A DNA stretch of 64,000 nucleotides from Rhodohalobacter sp. 614A (GTDB lineage Bacteria; Bacteroidota; Rhodothermia; Balneolales; Balneolaceae). The notes under the pieces were generated by a model, which worked only from the letters and a program-made list of their open reading frames with translations, ran no database searches and was not told the origin of the DNA. Position numbers and translations under genes: made by a program. Within the stretch, counting starts at the first letter, position 1. Every line of letters starts with the position of its first letter. Location: assembly GCF_021462415.1 (NCBI RefSeq), contig NZ_JAKEDS010000001.1:592273-656272 (forward strand), given 5' to 3'. Shown here piece after piece: positions 46,205-55,517 of the stretch.

Positions 46205-48535
46205 TTAATCCTTCACACATCTTAGCGGAGCACCTCCTGATTTCGCTCCGACATCCATCACACTGTCAGAGTTTGTAATCCATATCATTTCTCCATTTTC
46301 GCTATCTGCCTCTTCATTTGACCAATAAATAACCGAGCTGCCTCTTCCATTCAGATTACCAGAAGTAGTGATTACACCAGCACCATGAATTCTCAATAAT
46401 GAATCAAAAGCATCTGAGAGATTTCCATGAGCCATTCCATCATCACTTTTCGGCGCAGAAAGAAAATCTGCCCATTCATCGCTGCCTGGTATATGCCACT
46501 TACTACCAAACGCCATCCGACATGGATCATTTTCTATATCCCAGTCGCTGTTCTTTTCCTCACCAATTGGCCAGCCACCCCCAGGTATACGGCTACTCCC
46601 ATCATGATAATATCCCTGCCTTTTGTTAAACTGAAAAAACCATCCAGCGCGGCCGTCATCAGAATCGACCTCATTTTTTACAGCACCGGTAGAGCCAAGA
46701 TTTCTCTCAATCCAAATTTTATCAACTCCGCCTTTCCATTGCGATTCTACTAGCCTGTAAGAACGCTCTTCAAACTGAGAATCTCCGCTTGGCGTAACAC
46801 CATCGAGAAATCCATGTGAAACGTATCCCGCTACAAGCTCTACAGTTTCCCCAAAGGCTGTTCCGGCTTTGTTGATCGCATATGCCCTCGCATAGTAGGT
46901 ACTTCCTTGTGTGAGGCCAGTTAGTTTACTTGTAAATGAGCCAAGGCCCTCTCCATCAGAAGCGCAGTCGTCAGTGGTATTTGGAAACTCATCGCCAGTT
47001 GACCAGCATACGCCCCGTTCCGTCACTTCCAAACCGCCATCATCATGAACCGTACCATCAATGAAAACGGAAGTTATACGCATGTCGCTCCATTCATTGG
47101 TTTCTACTTCAGCTCTTCCGCCAAAAATTGCAATGATATTCATATCACCTGTTACTGTTACGGTTTCAGGATTATTGTCGCCGGAAAGATCTCCTCCCCA
47201 TTCTTTGAATACTGCCAGTTCATCAGGATCTGCTGTTATTTCAATTTCATCTCCATAGGAGTAGGAATCTTTAGACGGTTCAATATTTATACTTCCATTC
47301 CCTTCAGTTGCGAGATCAACATCATATTGGGCTTCAGTAAAGATGGCGGCCACACTCTTGTTGCCGTCGATGGTTATTTCTATTGGATTGTCGTCTCCAT
47401 CCAGATCGCCCTCCCAATGCTCAAACTTCCAGCCGGCATCCGGTTCGGCCGTAAGTTCTACTATTGTATTCTTTTCATACGTTTTGGCCTTTCCTGTCAC
47501 TTCCTGGCTCACACTTCCCTCGCCATCAATGGTTACATCAAGGTCAAAACTGTTGTCGGCAAAAACAGCGGTTACCGTTTTGTCGCCATCCATTGTGATC
47601 TCTTTGGGATTCTCGTTTCCATCCAGATCTCCTTCCCAGCGGACAAATCTCCATCCGGATTCGGGATTGGCCGTAAGCTCTATGGTGGATTCATAAGGAT
47701 AACTTGTTTTTGAAGCCTCATCCACCAATTGCTGATCTATACTTCCCTGACCGGTTATTTCAACGGTTAATTCATATTCGCCTCTCTCAAATACGGCTGT
47801 TACTTCTTTTTCGCCATCAATAGTAATTTCAGTAGGATTTTCTGTGCCCTCGATATCTCCTTCCCATCTGGCGAACTGCCAGCCTTCCGCCGGATTTGCC
47901 GTCACTTTCACTACCGTTTCGTATTGATAATCTTTGGCTGGCTCTTCTACTATTTCTTCGGTTACATTTCCCTCTCCCTGAGATGTTACTGTGAGCGGAT
48001 AATCTTTTCTTTCAAATACAGCGGTTACACTTTTTGCTTCATCCATCGCAAGGGTCTGTGGATTTTCATTCCCGGAAAGATCATCCCGCCACTCTACAAA
48101 CACCCAGCCATCATCCGCTACAGCGTTCAATTCCACTTCTGTACCGATTTCATAATCAGTTTTTTTTGACTGGATGATATCCTCTTCAACTCGACCACCG
48201 CCATCGATAGTGATTTCCAGCGGGTATTGAAGTTTTTCAAAAACAGCTGTGAAAACCATATCGCTTTCTATGGTCACTACAATTGGATTTTCTGTTCCGC
48301 TAATATCTCCTTCCCATGACGAAAATATCCAAGTATCATTTGCCGCTGCTCTCACCTCAATATCAGTTCCTTCATCATATTCGCCAGTAATAGGAGTTAC
48401 ACTACCCGCTTCAGAAGGCGTTACAGATCCTTCAATAGAATAACGGTTTGATGAATTACTTGAACAGGAAATGCTGAATATTATCGCAAAAATTGAAAGA
48501 AGGGCACCATACCCAAATCGTGTAGCGGTTCTCAT
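46205..48535 (-). CDS. lipoprotein with InlB-type B-repeats and Fib_succ_major C-domain
   Basis: The 776-residue protein starts with a signal peptide and a Cys-led lipoprotein site (ALLSIFAIIFSISCSS), though the residue at -3 is Ser rather than Leu. Residues about 30-475 contain six divergent InlB B-repeats; the recognisable core is WEGD(I/L).G.ENP..(I/V)T...TAVF. A Fn3-like domain with RGVCWSTGDEFPNTTDDC (about 480-570) and a C-terminal Fibrobacter-succinogenes major paralogous domain (FFQFNKRQGYYHDG, GSKWHIPGSDEWADFL) follow. Proteins of this build sit on the cell surface and may bind glycans or partners. No sorting tail (T9SS) was found at the C-terminus. Confidence 0.85.
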   Translation of the reverse strand: MRTATRFGYGALLSIFAIIFSISCSSNSSNRYSIEGSVTPSEAGSVTPITGEYDEGTDIEVRAAANDTWIFSSWEGDISGTENPIVVTIESDMVFTAVFEKLQYPLEITIDGGGRVEEDIIQSKKTDYEIGTEVELNAVADDGWVFVEWRDDLSGNENPQTLAMDEAKSVTAVFERKDYPLTVTSQGEGNVTEEIVEEPAKDYQYETVVKVTANPAEGWQFARWEGDIEGTENPTEITIDGEKEVTAVFERGEYELTVEITGQGSIDQQLVDEASKTSYPYESTIELTANPESGWRFVRWEGDLDGNENPKEITMDGDKTVTAVFADNSFDLDVTIDGEGSVSQEVTGKAKTYEKNTIVELTAEPDAGWKFEHWEGDLDGDDNPIEITIDGNKSVAAIFTEAQYDVDLATEGNGSINIEPSKDSYSYGDEIEITADPDELAVFKEWGGDLSGDNNPETVTVTGDMNIIAIFGGRAEVETNEWSDMRITSVFIDGTVHDDGGLEVTERGVCWSTGDEFPNTTDDCASDGEGLGSFTSKLTGLTQGSTYYARAYAINKAGTAFGETVELVAGYVSHGFLDGVTPSGDSQFEERSYRLVESQWKGGVDKIWIERNLGSTGAVKNEVDSDDGRAGWFFQFNKRQGYYHDGSSRIPGGGWPIGEEKNSDWDIENDPCRMAFGSKWHIPGSDEWADFLSAPKSDDGMAHGNLSDAFDSLLRIHGAGVITTSGNLNGRGSSVIYWSNEEADSENGEMIWITNSDSVMDVGAKSGGAPLRCVKD

Positions 48536-48665
48536 AATAGTCTTTATCTGATTTTGTATTTACACATGGTTATCTATATAACTATGCGTATTGGAAATCA
48601 GGAAGGGACCATTTTTTTGCGTTTGAGCTCTCTTGGGGTTCTTGAAAATGTATCTTAAAAAGAAA

Positions 48666-48696
48666 AGCGCCGGCCCGGGAAAACCAGGCAGGCGCT
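48666..48696 (-). terminator. terminator after the second TonB-type receptor
   Basis: AGCGCC...GGCGCT is the base of a 13-position stem with two mismatches (48666-48678 with 48684-48696). On the minus strand it is followed by TTTTCTTTTT. Confidence 0.65.
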
Positions 48697-48731
48697 ATTG
48701 GACAATAAGATTTGTAAAGAATTAAATGAAA

Positions 48732-51176
48732 TTACCGCCCGCGATAACCTCCTCTGTCACCACCACCGCCGGAAACTCCTCCGAAGTTGTACCGAAAATT
48801 AAGCCTGAATGAACGTGTGGACCATTGGTAATTACTGTCGGTGTAGGAGTTAGGATTGATGATTTCTCCATCGTACTGACGCGAATTCAACAGGTCGCGA
48901 ATGCTTAAAGAAATTGTAGCTTTTCGATTGAAAAACTCTTTTGAAAGACCGGAACTTACAAACATACTGCCGTCTTCACGGCCCTGGGTTGTCTGCTGAG
49001 AACTTGAATAATGAAGCTGACTTTGCAAATTCCAGCTTTCCAAAAATCTCCATCTAAGCCGCAAACGACCGGTAGCTCTGCCTGTTGAACTGCTATATAC
49101 TTCATCCTGGTATTCTCCTTCACGATCTGACTGGAAAATATTCAGGCTGCCAGAAAGCTGAAAATTACTGAACAACTCTTGGTCGGCAGAAAATTCAACA
49201 CCCCACGCATCTTCCGTTGCGAGGTTAATAGGACGAGTGGTCGTTATTCCCTGGCCATCGATGGTGGAAACCCGCTCAATCACTTCGGTTCTGTGGCGGT
49301 AGTAAAGGCTTGTGAGAAGTGAACCGGAACTCCAGTAACGCAGGTAACCCACTTCATAAGAATTGCCAAATTCCGGTTTTAATTCGGGATTTCCGACCCT
49401 TCGATTCCTCGTATCTGAAATTTCTGTAAACGGAAGCAGCATTCGGGACCATGGCCTGTCTATCCGGCGGCTGTAACTGACCTGAAAAGAATTTTTCTCG
49501 TTCAATGTGTAGGACAGGAAAACACTCGGAAAAAGATTCAGATAATCCTGATCGCTTCCTTCCCCTGTGCGATCAAGTTCTGTTTGAATACGGGTATTTT
49601 CTGCCCGCACTCCAACCTGGTAACTAAAATCTCCGGTTTCGCCCGCAAGAGTTGTATAAAGTGCATTTACGTTTTCAAAGTAGGTGAAATTATCACTGAT
49701 GCCCAGGTTATTATCGGGCACAACCCATTGTCCGTTTTGCTGTTCTTCAATAGTATAATCGTTATCCATCCAGTCAAAATTTAAACGCATTCCGGCTTCA
49801 AGCCTGCCGTTGCTGCCGAGCGGCCTTTCATAATCAGTATCAAAACGCATCTCCTGGTAGGTCTCATCAGAAAAAGTACGCTGATTAAGCGGACTCCCAT
49901 CACCCTCTTCAATCAGTTGGATAAGGTTTGAATTCTGATCTTGTTTTCCGAATTCAAAATCCGCATCGGCTGTGAGCCTGTGATCGGAACCTTCAAACCG
50001 GTTTTCGTATTGCAGGCGTACATCAAAATCATTCTCACGATTTTCTTCTACATCTTCGCGATTGGTTCGTTTTAAAATATCCCAGCTATCAAACACATTC
50101 CGATACACGCCCGGACTTCCGGGATCGTAATCGGTATAAATCACATCCGATTCCTCTTGTTCATTTTCAAGGCTGATTCGGGTTGAAACCGTCAACATCT
50201 GGCTGGACGGAAGGTAGAAATCGGCCCCAAGATTAGCGCTTCCTTCTTTTTGGGTTTCGTCGGATTCACTGGTCTCGCGATAGGCGTACGTTGTATCCCC
50301 GCTGAAACTTTGAAATGTACTTCCTGAACCGGGATCTTGTTCGTATTCAACCTCGAAATTCCCAAACCAGTTGATATTATTCCTGTGATAATTCAGATTG
50401 GCTCCCAGCCCGTGATCCTGCGGATAACCGGTATTTGCCTGGATACTTCCATTGAGGCCAAACCGAACATCATCCACAAGTTTAATATTAATAATCCCGC
50501 CGGTTCCCTCGGCAGAATATCTGGCTGAAGGATTGGTGATAATTTCCACTTCCTCAATTACATTCGACGGAAGACTGCTCAGGGCTTCAGTACCATTCCG
50601 AACCAGGCTGGATGGCCGCCCGTTAATTAAAATCTGTACGCCGGAATTTCCTCTCAGGGATACATTCCCTTCATAATCTACCGTGATGGACGGTACGTTA
50701 TCGAGCACATCGAGAGCAGATCCCCCAAGGCTTGTGATATCCTGACCCACACTGAAGGAGCGGCTGTCAAAATTCATTCTCATGTACGAACGCTCTCCCT
50801 CCACAATCACTTCGTCCATCATCGCTTCTTCCGTTTGAAGCGCAATAGTTCCGAGATCAAGCGTTTCTCCGGCTGATAAATCAAGGTTTACCCGATGCAT
50901 TCGGTAGGAGACATATGAAATACGCAAAACATAAGTACCGGGATCAATACTAATTGAAAAACGACCATTGCTATCACTCGAAGTCCCTGTTAAAATTTCT
51001 GTTTCTGCCTGGTCGAAAACGGCTATCGTTGCATTGGGAATGGAACTGCCGTCAATGTCTTCAACGATTCCTGTAATTTCAGCTTGACTCTCTCCTGATG
51101 ATTGGGCCAGGATTGTACTTGTGCACCACCCGTAAATCCCGAGGAATACAATAACGTAAATGGTTAATTTTTTCAT
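48732..51176 (-). CDS. TonB-dependent receptor, OMP_b-brl_3-type outer-membrane barrel
   Basis: The likely start is ATG at 51176 (MKKLTIYVIVFLGIYGW), 18 codons inside the longer open frame, which gives a proper signal peptide. A carboxypeptidase-regulatory domain (ITGIVEDIDGSSIPNATI; about 30-115) is followed by a plug (GGSALDVLDNVPSITVDY, VQILINGRPSSL, IEVITNPSARYSAEGTGGI) and a large barrel of about 590 residues ending with SFRLNFRYNFGG and a Gly/Arg tail. Such barrel proteins lack known transport substrates. The gene is encoded just downstream of an OmpR-type two-component pair in the same direction, which suggests control by it. Confidence 0.85.
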   Translation of the reverse strand: MKKLTIYVIVFLGIYGWCTSTILAQSSGESQAEITGIVEDIDGSSIPNATIAVFDQAETEILTGTSSDSNGRFSISIDPGTYVLRISYVSYRMHRVNLDLSAGETLDLGTIALQTEEAMMDEVIVEGERSYMRMNFDSRSFSVGQDITSLGGSALDVLDNVPSITVDYEGNVSLRGNSGVQILINGRPSSLVRNGTEALSSLPSNVIEEVEIITNPSARYSAEGTGGIINIKLVDDVRFGLNGSIQANTGYPQDHGLGANLNYHRNNINWFGNFEVEYEQDPGSGSTFQSFSGDTTYAYRETSESDETQKEGSANLGADFYLPSSQMLTVSTRISLENEQEESDVIYTDYDPGSPGVYRNVFDSWDILKRTNREDVEENRENDFDVRLQYENRFEGSDHRLTADADFEFGKQDQNSNLIQLIEEGDGSPLNQRTFSDETYQEMRFDTDYERPLGSNGRLEAGMRLNFDWMDNDYTIEEQQNGQWVVPDNNLGISDNFTYFENVNALYTTLAGETGDFSYQVGVRAENTRIQTELDRTGEGSDQDYLNLFPSVFLSYTLNEKNSFQVSYSRRIDRPWSRMLLPFTEISDTRNRRVGNPELKPEFGNSYEVGYLRYWSSGSLLTSLYYRHRTEVIERVSTIDGQGITTTRPINLATEDAWGVEFSADQELFSNFQLSGSLNIFQSDREGEYQDEVYSSSTGRATGRLRLRWRFLESWNLQSQLHYSSSQQTTQGREDGSMFVSSGLSKEFFNRKATISLSIRDLLNSRQYDGEIINPNSYTDSNYQWSTRSFRLNFRYNFGGVSGGGGDRGGYRGR

Positions 51177-51343
51177 CAATCTAATGTCTGTATTTCTGAT
51201 TTTCTCCCAAATTAAAACTTGATATTGCACAAATTTTGTATCAAATCTGAAGCAATTCTGAAGAATAGATCTTGTTTTACATCTTTTTATGATTCTTTGC
51301 TTCAGAAAAAAATCGACCAGAAACCTGAGAAAAGGTTTAGTTT

Positions 51344-52606
51344 TTATTTCAAACGGATTTCAATTCGGTGCCAATTATCAGAATATGTGTATACAATTGA
51401 TAAATGGTTTTGATCAACAATTCGTTTGATGATAGAAAGGCCAAGTCCAATAGATTCAGAACTTTGTTCCGCTTTTCTGAATCTTTCGAACAGTTGATCG
51501 GGGTTTACCTCCGGATCTTCTCCGGTATTGGCAATGACCAGTTTTCTCTCCTCTAAATGGATACGGATTTTTCCGTTTTCCACATTGTGGCGAATGGCAT
51601 TTTGAAAAAGATTCGTCCATAAAATATCCGCCAAAACCGGGTGCATGTTGATGTGAACATCATCCTCAATTTCAGTTTCAACCGTTAAGTTATTTAGAGC
51701 AATAAATTCCCGGAAGGCCTCCAGGCTCTCTTTGATCACATCACTGAGGTTGATTGACTCATTATTTTCAAATTCATGATTTTCAATCTTGGTCAGCAGG
51801 GCTAACGATTCACTTAACCGGGATAATTTTTTAACCGACTTTTCGAGTGATTCCACATATTTATACTGCTCTTCCGTAAGCGGCGTTTCCGTCAACAACT
51901 CTAGTTTCCCCTTGGCAATAGCGAGCGGCGTTTGGAGTTCGTGAGAGGCATTTTCAGCAAATTCCTTCAAATTCTTATAATCGGATACGGCCTTCCGGGT
52001 CATCTCTTCAACAAACCGGTTCAAATCATTAAACTCTTTCACACCGGTTTTCTCAGCCGGTACATATTCTTTTTTCTGAAGCTTAAAGTTGGCAATTTTA
52101 TTAAGAGTTTCACGAAATGGCTTGAACAATCTCCCGGATACCAGAAAGCCCACACCAATCGCACCAATTATTTGCATTCCCAAAATCCAAAGCAGAGTTT
52201 TGATGACAGCTTCCGTAATGTCATCAGGCTCAATCATAGCCCCGTACGTTGAGATGTAATACGAGCGCCCGTCTATATTTCGATAGGCAGAAACTTTTAC
52301 ATTTTGTTCACTCTGCTCAAGACGATCGGAATAGATAAGCGTATCACCAACCTCAATCCTCTCTTCAACAGGATATTCGAGCTGATGAACCACCAGATTC
52401 CGGTCTCCATCAACATTTCTGCGGGGATGAAATCTTCGTCCGTGCTCCAGAAGATAGGTTACACGATCAATCCGCTCCATGAACTCCCAAGTAAGTTCTC
52501 GGTCAATTTCATCTTTGATAATGAAATAGGAGATCACCCCGCCAATGCCCAAAACAATTACCGTAATGATCAGGTAGATCAAAATAAACCGTGTGATCAG
52601 TTTCAT
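51344..52606 (-). CDS. membrane sensor histidine kinase
   Basis: The 420-residue protein has TM1 (about 6-32), a short periplasmic sensor of about 110 residues, TM2 (about 148-172), a linker, the HisKA box with His222 (ENASHELQTPLAIAKGKLELL) and an HATPase (NLFQNAIRHN, GLGLSIIKRI). The NTGED and FERFRKAEQSSES segments complete the ATP lid. Its kinase core is of the classical EnvZ-like type and differs from the four kinases at 9.8-30 kb. It follows its regulator gene by two bases. The signal is unknown. Confidence 0.92.
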   Translation of the reverse strand: MKLITRFILIYLIITVIVLGIGGVISYFIIKDEIDRELTWEFMERIDRVTYLLEHGRRFHPRRNVDGDRNLVVHQLEYPVEERIEVGDTLIYSDRLEQSEQNVKVSAYRNIDGRSYYISTYGAMIEPDDITEAVIKTLLWILGMQIIGAIGVGFLVSGRLFKPFRETLNKIANFKLQKKEYVPAEKTGVKEFNDLNRFVEEMTRKAVSDYKNLKEFAENASHELQTPLAIAKGKLELLTETPLTEEQYKYVESLEKSVKKLSRLSESLALLTKIENHEFENNESINLSDVIKESLEAFREFIALNNLTVETEIEDDVHINMHPVLADILWTNLFQNAIRHNVENGKIRIHLEERKLVIANTGEDPEVNPDQLFERFRKAEQSSESIGLGLSIIKRIVDQNHLSIVYTYSDNWHRIEIRLK

Positions 52607-52608
52607 GC

Positions 52609-53292
52609 TCAGGATCCGTTCCCTTTAAATTTGTACCCGATACTGTACACGCTTTCGATATAATCATTTGCACCGGCTTCCACCAGTTTTTTCCTCAGGT
52701 TTTTGATATGCTGATACACAAAATCGAGGTTTTCAAGGTGATCTACATAATCACCCCACAAATGTTCGGCAATATTCTGTTTGGATAAAACCCGGTTTTT
52801 GTTGGATGCGAAATAGAGAAGAAGATCGTACTCTTTGGGCGTTACATCTACGAGGTCATCATTCACTAACACTTCGCGGGTTTTTGTGTTGATAGAAATT
52901 TCATTGGCCCGCACAATTTCGCTGCCGCCAAGATTATTACGCCGGTTTACGGCTTTGATTCGTGCCTGCAGCTCCGGCAACTGAAACGGTTTGGTGAGGT
53001 AATCGTCGGCACCCAGTTCGAGGCCGGTTACTTTATCATCCAAAGAATTTTTTGCGGAAATGATGATAGTGCCGGTTTCGGGATTTACCGATTTCAGCTC
53101 GCGCAAAACCTGAAGTCCGTCGCCTTTTGGAATCATGATATCAATGAGCACCACATCATAGGTGTAGGACATGATTTTGTCAAACGCCTCATCATAATCG
53201 ACGGCCGTTTCACACCGGTACCCTTCTCTCTCCAAATACTTCAGGATATTCTCCAAAAGATCCCTGTTGTCTTCAACAATCAATAATTTCAT
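52609..53292 (-). CDS. OmpR/PhoB-type response regulator
   Basis: The 227-residue protein has a receiver with phospho-acceptor Asp51 (VLIDIMIPKGDG), ISAKNSLDDKV and DYLTKPF, followed by a winged-helix DNA-binding domain (about 130-225; VTPKEYDLLLYFASN, LSKQNIAEHLWG, YQHIKNLRKKL). It is the first gene of the pair with the kinase and probably controls its own operon and the downstream outer-membrane receptor. No operator site was found. Confidence 0.94.
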   Translation of the reverse strand: MKLLIVEDNRDLLENILKYLEREGYRCETAVDYDEAFDKIMSYTYDVVLIDIMIPKGDGLQVLRELKSVNPETGTIIISAKNSLDDKVTGLELGADDYLTKPFQLPELQARIKAVNRRNNLGGSEIVRANEISINTKTREVLVNDDLVDVTPKEYDLLLYFASNKNRVLSKQNIAEHLWGDYVDHLENLDFVYQHIKNLRKKLVEAGANDYIESVYSIGYKFKGNGS

Positions 53293-53436
53293 AGCACTTA
53301 AAATATATGCTATAATTTTGAAGGAAAACTGAAGGGTATTTATATCTCAAAATTTGCTTCTTATATATTTTTTAAAGTTAATTGAAATAATTTTTTAGAA
53401 TTCAAGACACTGTTCATCAGTTCAAAACGTTAGCTT

Positions 53437-53748
53437 ATGAAGCTAATCGAAGAAATTCGTTTAAAAATCGGAAAGAATCGATTTGAGTTTTCAAAACATG
53501 CTGTTGATCAAAGTATCATGCGTGATATATCTGTTCAAGAAGTAAGAGAAGTTGTATTGGGAGAATCAAAGATTATTGAAAACTACCCGGAAGATAAGTA
53601 TGGACCAAGTTGCCTTATATTTGGGTATACAACTACTAACAGGCCAATTCATATCCAATGTAGTTATCCATCGCGTGATATTCTGAAAATTATTACATTG
53701 TATGAACCTGATCCTGAAAAGTGGCTCAACTTTGAAAATCGTAAGTAA
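53437..53748 (+). CDS. DUF4258 domain-containing protein
   Basis: The 103-residue protein matches DUF4258 (KHAVDQSIMRDISVQEVREVV, IHIQCSYP and a C-terminal PDPEKWLNFENRK). DUF4258 has an MqsR/RelE-like small-toxin relation and is often paired with a YgiT-type zinc-finger gene, as here: its last base overlaps the first base of the next start (TAATG). It may be a toxin-antitoxin-like pair, but no activity is known. Confidence 0.82.
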   Translation: MKLIEEIRLKIGKNRFEFSKHAVDQSIMRDISVQEVREVVLGESKIIENYPEDKYGPSCLIFGYTTTNRPIHIQCSYPSRDILKIITLYEPDPEKWLNFENRK

Positions 53749-53969
53749 TGAATCCCCAAAAAGAATCCCTTAGTAAACGTTTGGTAAATTACTCTTTAGA
53801 GTTCGAAGGGAAATTCTATATTATTGAAAATGTACCTGCTCGGGTAAATGAAGAGACGGGAGAACAGTACTTCTCTCCCGAAACTGTTGAGCATATTCGG
53901 AAAACAATTACGAGCCATTCCAAGCCTAAAAAAACAATCGAAACGCCCGTCTTTGATTATTCGGATTGA
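53748..53969 (+). CDS. YgiT/MqsA-like partner without zinc-finger cysteines
   Basis: A 73-residue protein with the segment YIIENVPARVNEETGEQYF found in the N-terminal part of YgiT-type antitoxins, but without any Cys, so the usual CxxC zinc site is absent. A helical region (PETVEHIRKTI) and a charged tail follow. It overlaps the DUF4258 gene by one base. If it is an antitoxin it must act without zinc. The C-terminal XRE DNA-binding part of MqsA is missing. Confidence 0.7.
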   Translation: MNPQKESLSKRLVNYSLEFEGKFYIIENVPARVNEETGEQYFSPETVEHIRKTITSHSKPKKTIETPVFDYSD

Positions 53970-54009
53970 TTAGGATAGAATACTCATTCAGAAGGCCTCC
54001 TTCTAACAT

Positions 54010-54109
54010 GCCCGATGGGAGCTCTGCTACAGGTGATACGCAGCCCAAATCCGGCTACCCCTTGGTTATGTAAATTGTCCTCTCAACATATTTTACGTCG
54101 GGCTTTTTT
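54010..54109 (+). ncRNA. candidate structured small RNA with intrinsic terminator
   Basis: GCCCGATG (54010-54017) can pair with CGTCGGGC (54096-54103) with one G-U, followed at once by six T. The enclosed 78 bases hold a second possible stem (GGG..CTGC with GCAGCCC, about 54017-54054). The strand is plus, in a gap between convergent genes. I could not match it to a known riboswitch or RNA family by eye. It may also be the 3' UTR terminator of the DUF4258 pair. Confidence 0.35.
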
Positions 54110-54141
54110 CTCTGGTGTTCTTTTTAGATAACTGTTCCCTG

Positions 54142-55392
54142 TCATTCTCCTTTCCCAAACTCAATTGTCTTATTGCTCACCAGCGGTTTCGCCCAGAATC
54201 CGATACTCAAAATATATCCAAAAGTAATGTAGAGAAAGAACATGCCTGTCCGCAGACCGAAAGCGTCACCCAAAGAACCCACAATCAGCGGAACAACGGC
54301 ACCGCCTACAATTCCCGAAACCAATATACCGGAAAATGTACCATGATGTTCGGCAACGGAATTGAGGGCCAGCGAAATAATAACCGACCACATGACCGCG
54401 GCAAAAAAGCCGACGGCAGGAAATGCCAGGAGGGCGACCTCACCGCTTCCAAAAAGTGCAGCGGAGAGGCTGATAATAGCACCAATGGTGAAAACGACGA
54501 GAACATTTCGGCTGTCCATCACTTTCAATAGCAAAAGGCCCAAAAATGTACCGGCCGTGAGCATTCCCCAAAACCAGGAAACCGTGCTGGCGCCTGTGGT
54601 TTGTGGATCATACCCATGATAGGTAGAGAGGAATTCAGAAATCCAGTTGGCTACTCCCTGTTCCGAACCCACGTAGGCAAAAATTCCCAGGAAAAAGAGC
54701 CAAACCATGGGATTTTTAATCAATTCTTTGTGTGTTTCCCAGGCGCCGACTTTTTCATCTTCCTTTCGCTCTACAACTTTAGGAAACGGCGAAACGGCAA
54801 TTACTACTACCATTATGAGAGACAGAACTGCAAACAACCAATAGAGCGAAACCCAGGGCAATTCCGGAGGAACCACAGCTTCGAGAGAGGTTAAAAGGAA
54901 ATTGCTGGTTTCGGCACTTCCGAGATTGAGGACGAGGTACGAATATGCCAGCGGACTCAAAAACGATGCTGCACCAAAAAAAAGCTGTCCCAGCACGGAA
55001 TTGAATGCAAAATGCTCTTCACCGCCGGCTTCCCGGAGAAGCGGATTGATCGCAACCTGGAGCATCGCCATACCGGTCCCGATCAAAAACAGGGAGATAA
55101 TGGCAACAAGATAATTGGGGAACAATGCAAAAAAGAGAGCCCCGATAAAAGAGACAAGAAAAGCGGCTACGATCACAATCTTGTCACTGTATTTTTCAAT
55201 GAGCAGGCCAGATGGAATGGACATCACTCCATACGCAATAAAGAAGGCAAATGGCAGCAGGGCAACCATTGTGAGACTCAGGTTAAAATCCTCTATGATT
55301 TCAGGGACAAGCGGACCAATGATGTTTGTCAAAAAAGAGATGACAAAAAAGACGATCATGATCAGTACAACAAGGAAGTAATTTCGTTTCAT
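54142..55392 (-). CDS. MFS sugar transporter of the FucP type
   Basis: The start is ATG at 55392 (MKRNYFLVVLIM), 20 codons into the longer open frame. About 416 residues with 12 membrane helices; FLTNIIGPLVPEIIEDFNLS, FIAYGVMSIPSGLLIEKYSD and AINPLLREAGGEE follow the fucose/glucose permease pattern. It carries a sugar with protons across the inner membrane. Which sugar cannot be told, and no catabolic genes adjoin it. Confidence 0.85.
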   Translation of the reverse strand: MKRNYFLVVLIMIVFFVISFLTNIIGPLVPEIIEDFNLSLTMVALLPFAFFIAYGVMSIPSGLLIEKYSDKIVIVAAFLVSFIGALFFALFPNYLVAIISLFLIGTGMAMLQVAINPLLREAGGEEHFAFNSVLGQLFFGAASFLSPLAYSYLVLNLGSAETSNFLLTSLEAVVPPELPWVSLYWLFAVLSLIMVVVIAVSPFPKVVERKEDEKVGAWETHKELIKNPMVWLFFLGIFAYVGSEQGVANWISEFLSTYHGYDPQTTGASTVSWFWGMLTAGTFLGLLLLKVMDSRNVLVVFTIGAIISLSAALFGSGEVALLAFPAVGFFAAVMWSVIISLALNSVAEHHGTFSGILVSGIVGGAVVPLIVGSLGDAFGLRTGMFFLYITFGYILSIGFWAKPLVSNKTIEFGKGE

Positions 55393-55517
55393 AGCGAATC
55401 CCGGTTTAAAATGATTGGGTGAGGTTGAAAAACAGGCCTCCTCACATATCACAAATTATAGTTGTAGGTCCCGTATTAGATAAGACTCTAACTATACCTT
55501 TTACCCCCACTGAAATT

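Noticed and set aside
47045-47713. 222-codon open frame on the plus strand
   Set aside because: It is the antisense of the InlB repeats; the lipoprotein frame has clear repeat structure.
47120-48250. CRISPR-like or tandem DNA repeat
   Set aside because: The periodicity is the protein-level InlB repeat of about 75 residues; the DNA units are divergent and have no spacers.
53985-54109. Known riboswitch or 4.5S RNA
   Set aside because: No match to the cobalamin, TPP, SAM, glycine or SRP core motifs by eye, and both neighbouring genes end here.
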